This document shows, piece by piece, positions 5,606 to 6,096 of a stretch of 6,096 bases of DNA; positions within the stretch are counted from its first letter, which is position 1; each line of letters opens with the position of its first letter. A program made the position numbers and the translations under genes. The stretch covers positions 1-6,096 of the forward strand of contig QXWX01000183.1 in the NCBI GenBank assembly GCA_009911175.1, given 5' to 3'. The notes beneath the pieces are model-generated. The model saw nothing but the letters and a program-made list of their open reading frames with translations, had not been told where the DNA came from and did not search any database. Source of the DNA: Lachnospiraceae bacterium (GTDB taxonomy: Bacteria > Bacillota_A > Clostridia > Lachnospirales > Lachnospiraceae).

Positions 5606-5850
5606 TCAGATTCACCACCCTTTTTGTAAACAAATCCTGTGTGCATCCAGAACAAGCGAGGACTAATCCAATAAGTATATTGACTGCTGCCCGGTAATTT
5701 AAAAGCCTTGCCAAACTCAACCATATTGTTTTGAAGCATTACTCTAAGCGTTTGTTTGTCAGTTCCCATCGCCTTGGCAGCCACTTCAATCGGCACTGAT
5801 GCAGTATCGAAAACAGGTTCTTGAAAGACTTTGATTTCTTTTTCTTCCAT
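5602..5850 (-). CDS. Excisionase-like winged-helix DNA-binding protein, 82 residues
   Basis: An 82-residue protein starting MEEKEIKVFQ. A helix-turn-helix spans about residues 19-42 (VPIEVAAKAMGTDKQTLRVM), followed by a wing-like segment with FGKAFKLPGSSQYTYWISP. This is typical of the excisionase-like/MerR-like small DNA-binding proteins of clostridial prophages and islands. They may bend DNA for excision or regulate early genes. The frame stays open upstream to 6000, but that extension overlaps the preceding gene in another frame and lacks a ribosome binding site. The ATG at 5850 has GGGCGGTGAT just before it and sits 4 nt after the preceding stop. It overlaps the 64-residue gene by ATGA. 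Function as a true Xis cannot be told from the sequence alone. Confidence 0.8.
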   Translation of the reverse strand: MEEKEIKVFQEPVFDTASVPIEVAAKAMGTDKQTLRVMLQNNMVEFGKAFKLPGSSQYTYWISPRLFWMHTGFVYKKGGESE

Positions 5851-5854
5851 ATCA

Positions 5855-6037
5855 TCACCGCCCACTTGTTGATAACTCGTCAATGATCTTATAAATATGC
5901 TTCTCTGTTTCAGCACTAACTTTCTCGTCATAACGCAACATCCTTGAAAAATTACTATCAGACATTCCATATTCTTGAGCGACTCTCCATAATGGCACAC
6001 CCTTTGATTTCGCTCTTTCTTTTATTGTCTGTATAAT
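5855..6037 (-). CDS. Helix-turn-helix regulator, about 60 residues, non-standard start
   Basis: A frame ending at a TGA at 5855-5857 encodes about 60 residues with a clear Xre-type helix-turn-helix: a first helix with TIKERAKSKGV, then LWRVAQEYGMSDSNFSRMLR (about 16-35), then a final helix KHIYKIIDEL. It resembles the very small Cro-like regulators of clostridial phages. It ends 4 nt before the excisionase-like gene, so the two share an operon. No ATG, GTG or TTG occurs between the upstream in-frame stop (TAA at 6056-6058) and the first helix. ATT at 6037 is at the right place, 10 nt after GAGGG, and ATA follows; the next GTG (residue 14) would remove the first helix. Either a rare ATT start is used or the 5' end is damaged. 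The coordinates assume ATT. Confidence 0.6.
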   Translation of the reverse strand: MIQTIKERAKSKGVPLWRVAQEYGMSDSNFSRMLRYDEKVSAETEKHIYKIIDELSTSGR

Positions 6038-6084
6038 GGGGTTAAAACCCTCGCCTTAAGGCGAAACCTTTAGGTCAACCCCAT
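6036..6084. repeat. Nested palindromes upstream of the leftward operon
   Basis: An outer 8-bp inverted repeat, ATGGGGTT (6036-6043) and AACCCCAT (6077-6084), encloses three smaller palindromes: GGGTTAAAACCC (6039-6050, sharing the left arm), CGCCTTAAGGCG (6052-6063, perfect) and ACCTTTAGGT (6066-6075). The block abuts the start of the helix-turn-helix gene. It could be an operator cluster, a structured leader, or a small inserted palindromic repeat. No T-run follows on either strand, so it is not a typical terminator. Confidence 0.6.
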
Positions 6085-6096
6085 AACCTCAAGTTT

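Noticed and set aside
908..5697. Plus-strand open frames across the minus-strand operon (for example 1422-1667, 3436-3636, 4453-4671)
   Set aside because: All lie opposite well-supported minus-strand genes, have no ribosome binding sites and show no recognisable domains.
5851..6000. N-terminal extension of the excisionase-like gene up to 6000 (132 residues)
   Set aside because: The extension overlaps the helix-turn-helix coding frame, contains an implausible Cys/Ile-rich sequence, and lacks a ribosome binding site, whereas the ATG at 5850 has one.
470..6037. Complete prophage early region
   Set aside because: The replication genes alone would fit, but the TerS-like gene is followed by two unknown small genes and a toxin module, not TerL and portal. 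It remains possible if late genes lie elsewhere.
385..6080. AGGTCAACC occurs in the same orientation at 385-393 and 6072-6080, suggesting element ends
   Set aside because: A single 9-bp match between two regions of a few hundred bases is expected by chance fairly often, and the left copy is inside the toxin terminator. There is not enough to call attachment sites.

Overview
The window is low-GC DNA, with AGGAGG-type ribosome binding sites and compact operons, as expected of Bacillota. The protein styles suggest a gut clostridium (Lachnospiraceae/Ruminococcaceae-like). That is an inference from sequence character, not a database match. Apart from the left edge, everything reads as one accessory element of the phage or phage-satellite kind.

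Right to centre (about 6084 down to 3126, minus strand): a block of nested palindromes at 6036-6084 is followed by a tight leftward operon. It encodes a 60-residue helix-turn-helix protein with no ATG/GTG/TTG at the expected start (5855-6037), an 82-residue excisionase-like DNA-binding protein (5602-5850), a 64-residue coiled-coil protein (5411-5605) and a 762-residue primase-helicase with zinc finger, TOPRIM and D5/SF3 helicase domains (3126-5414). Four-base ATGA/GTGA overlaps link many neighbours. Directly downstream of the primase-helicase is an AT-rich non-coding stretch of about 200 bp. It holds three copies of ACAT-N4-TTTACACA and looks like the element's replication origin.

Centre to left (2924 down to 470, minus strand): a 68-residue protein, an ERCC4-type nuclease, an overlooked 30-codon gene (2105-2197), a gp3-like small terminase subunit, a 194-residue unknown protein coupled to it, and a 116-residue unknown protein whose 5' end may be frameshifted. 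No large terminase, portal or capsid gene follows the small terminase, although TerL normally comes next in a complete prophage. Replication genes, an origin and a lone TerS together are the signature of a phage-inducible chromosomal island-like satellite that redirects a helper phage's packaging. Integrase and attachment sites are not visible.

Left edge (1-457): a plus-strand type I toxin-antitoxin module. It has a strong extended -10 promoter, a leader that can fold over the ribosome binding site, a 38-residue holin-like membrane toxin, a 12-bp perfect inverted repeat, and a converging antisense RNA promoter only 12 bp beyond the last gene of the leftward operon. The operon has no visible terminator before that promoter, so its transcription should run on as antisense to the toxin. 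A short open frame at 2-43 may be the tail of an unrelated upstream gene.
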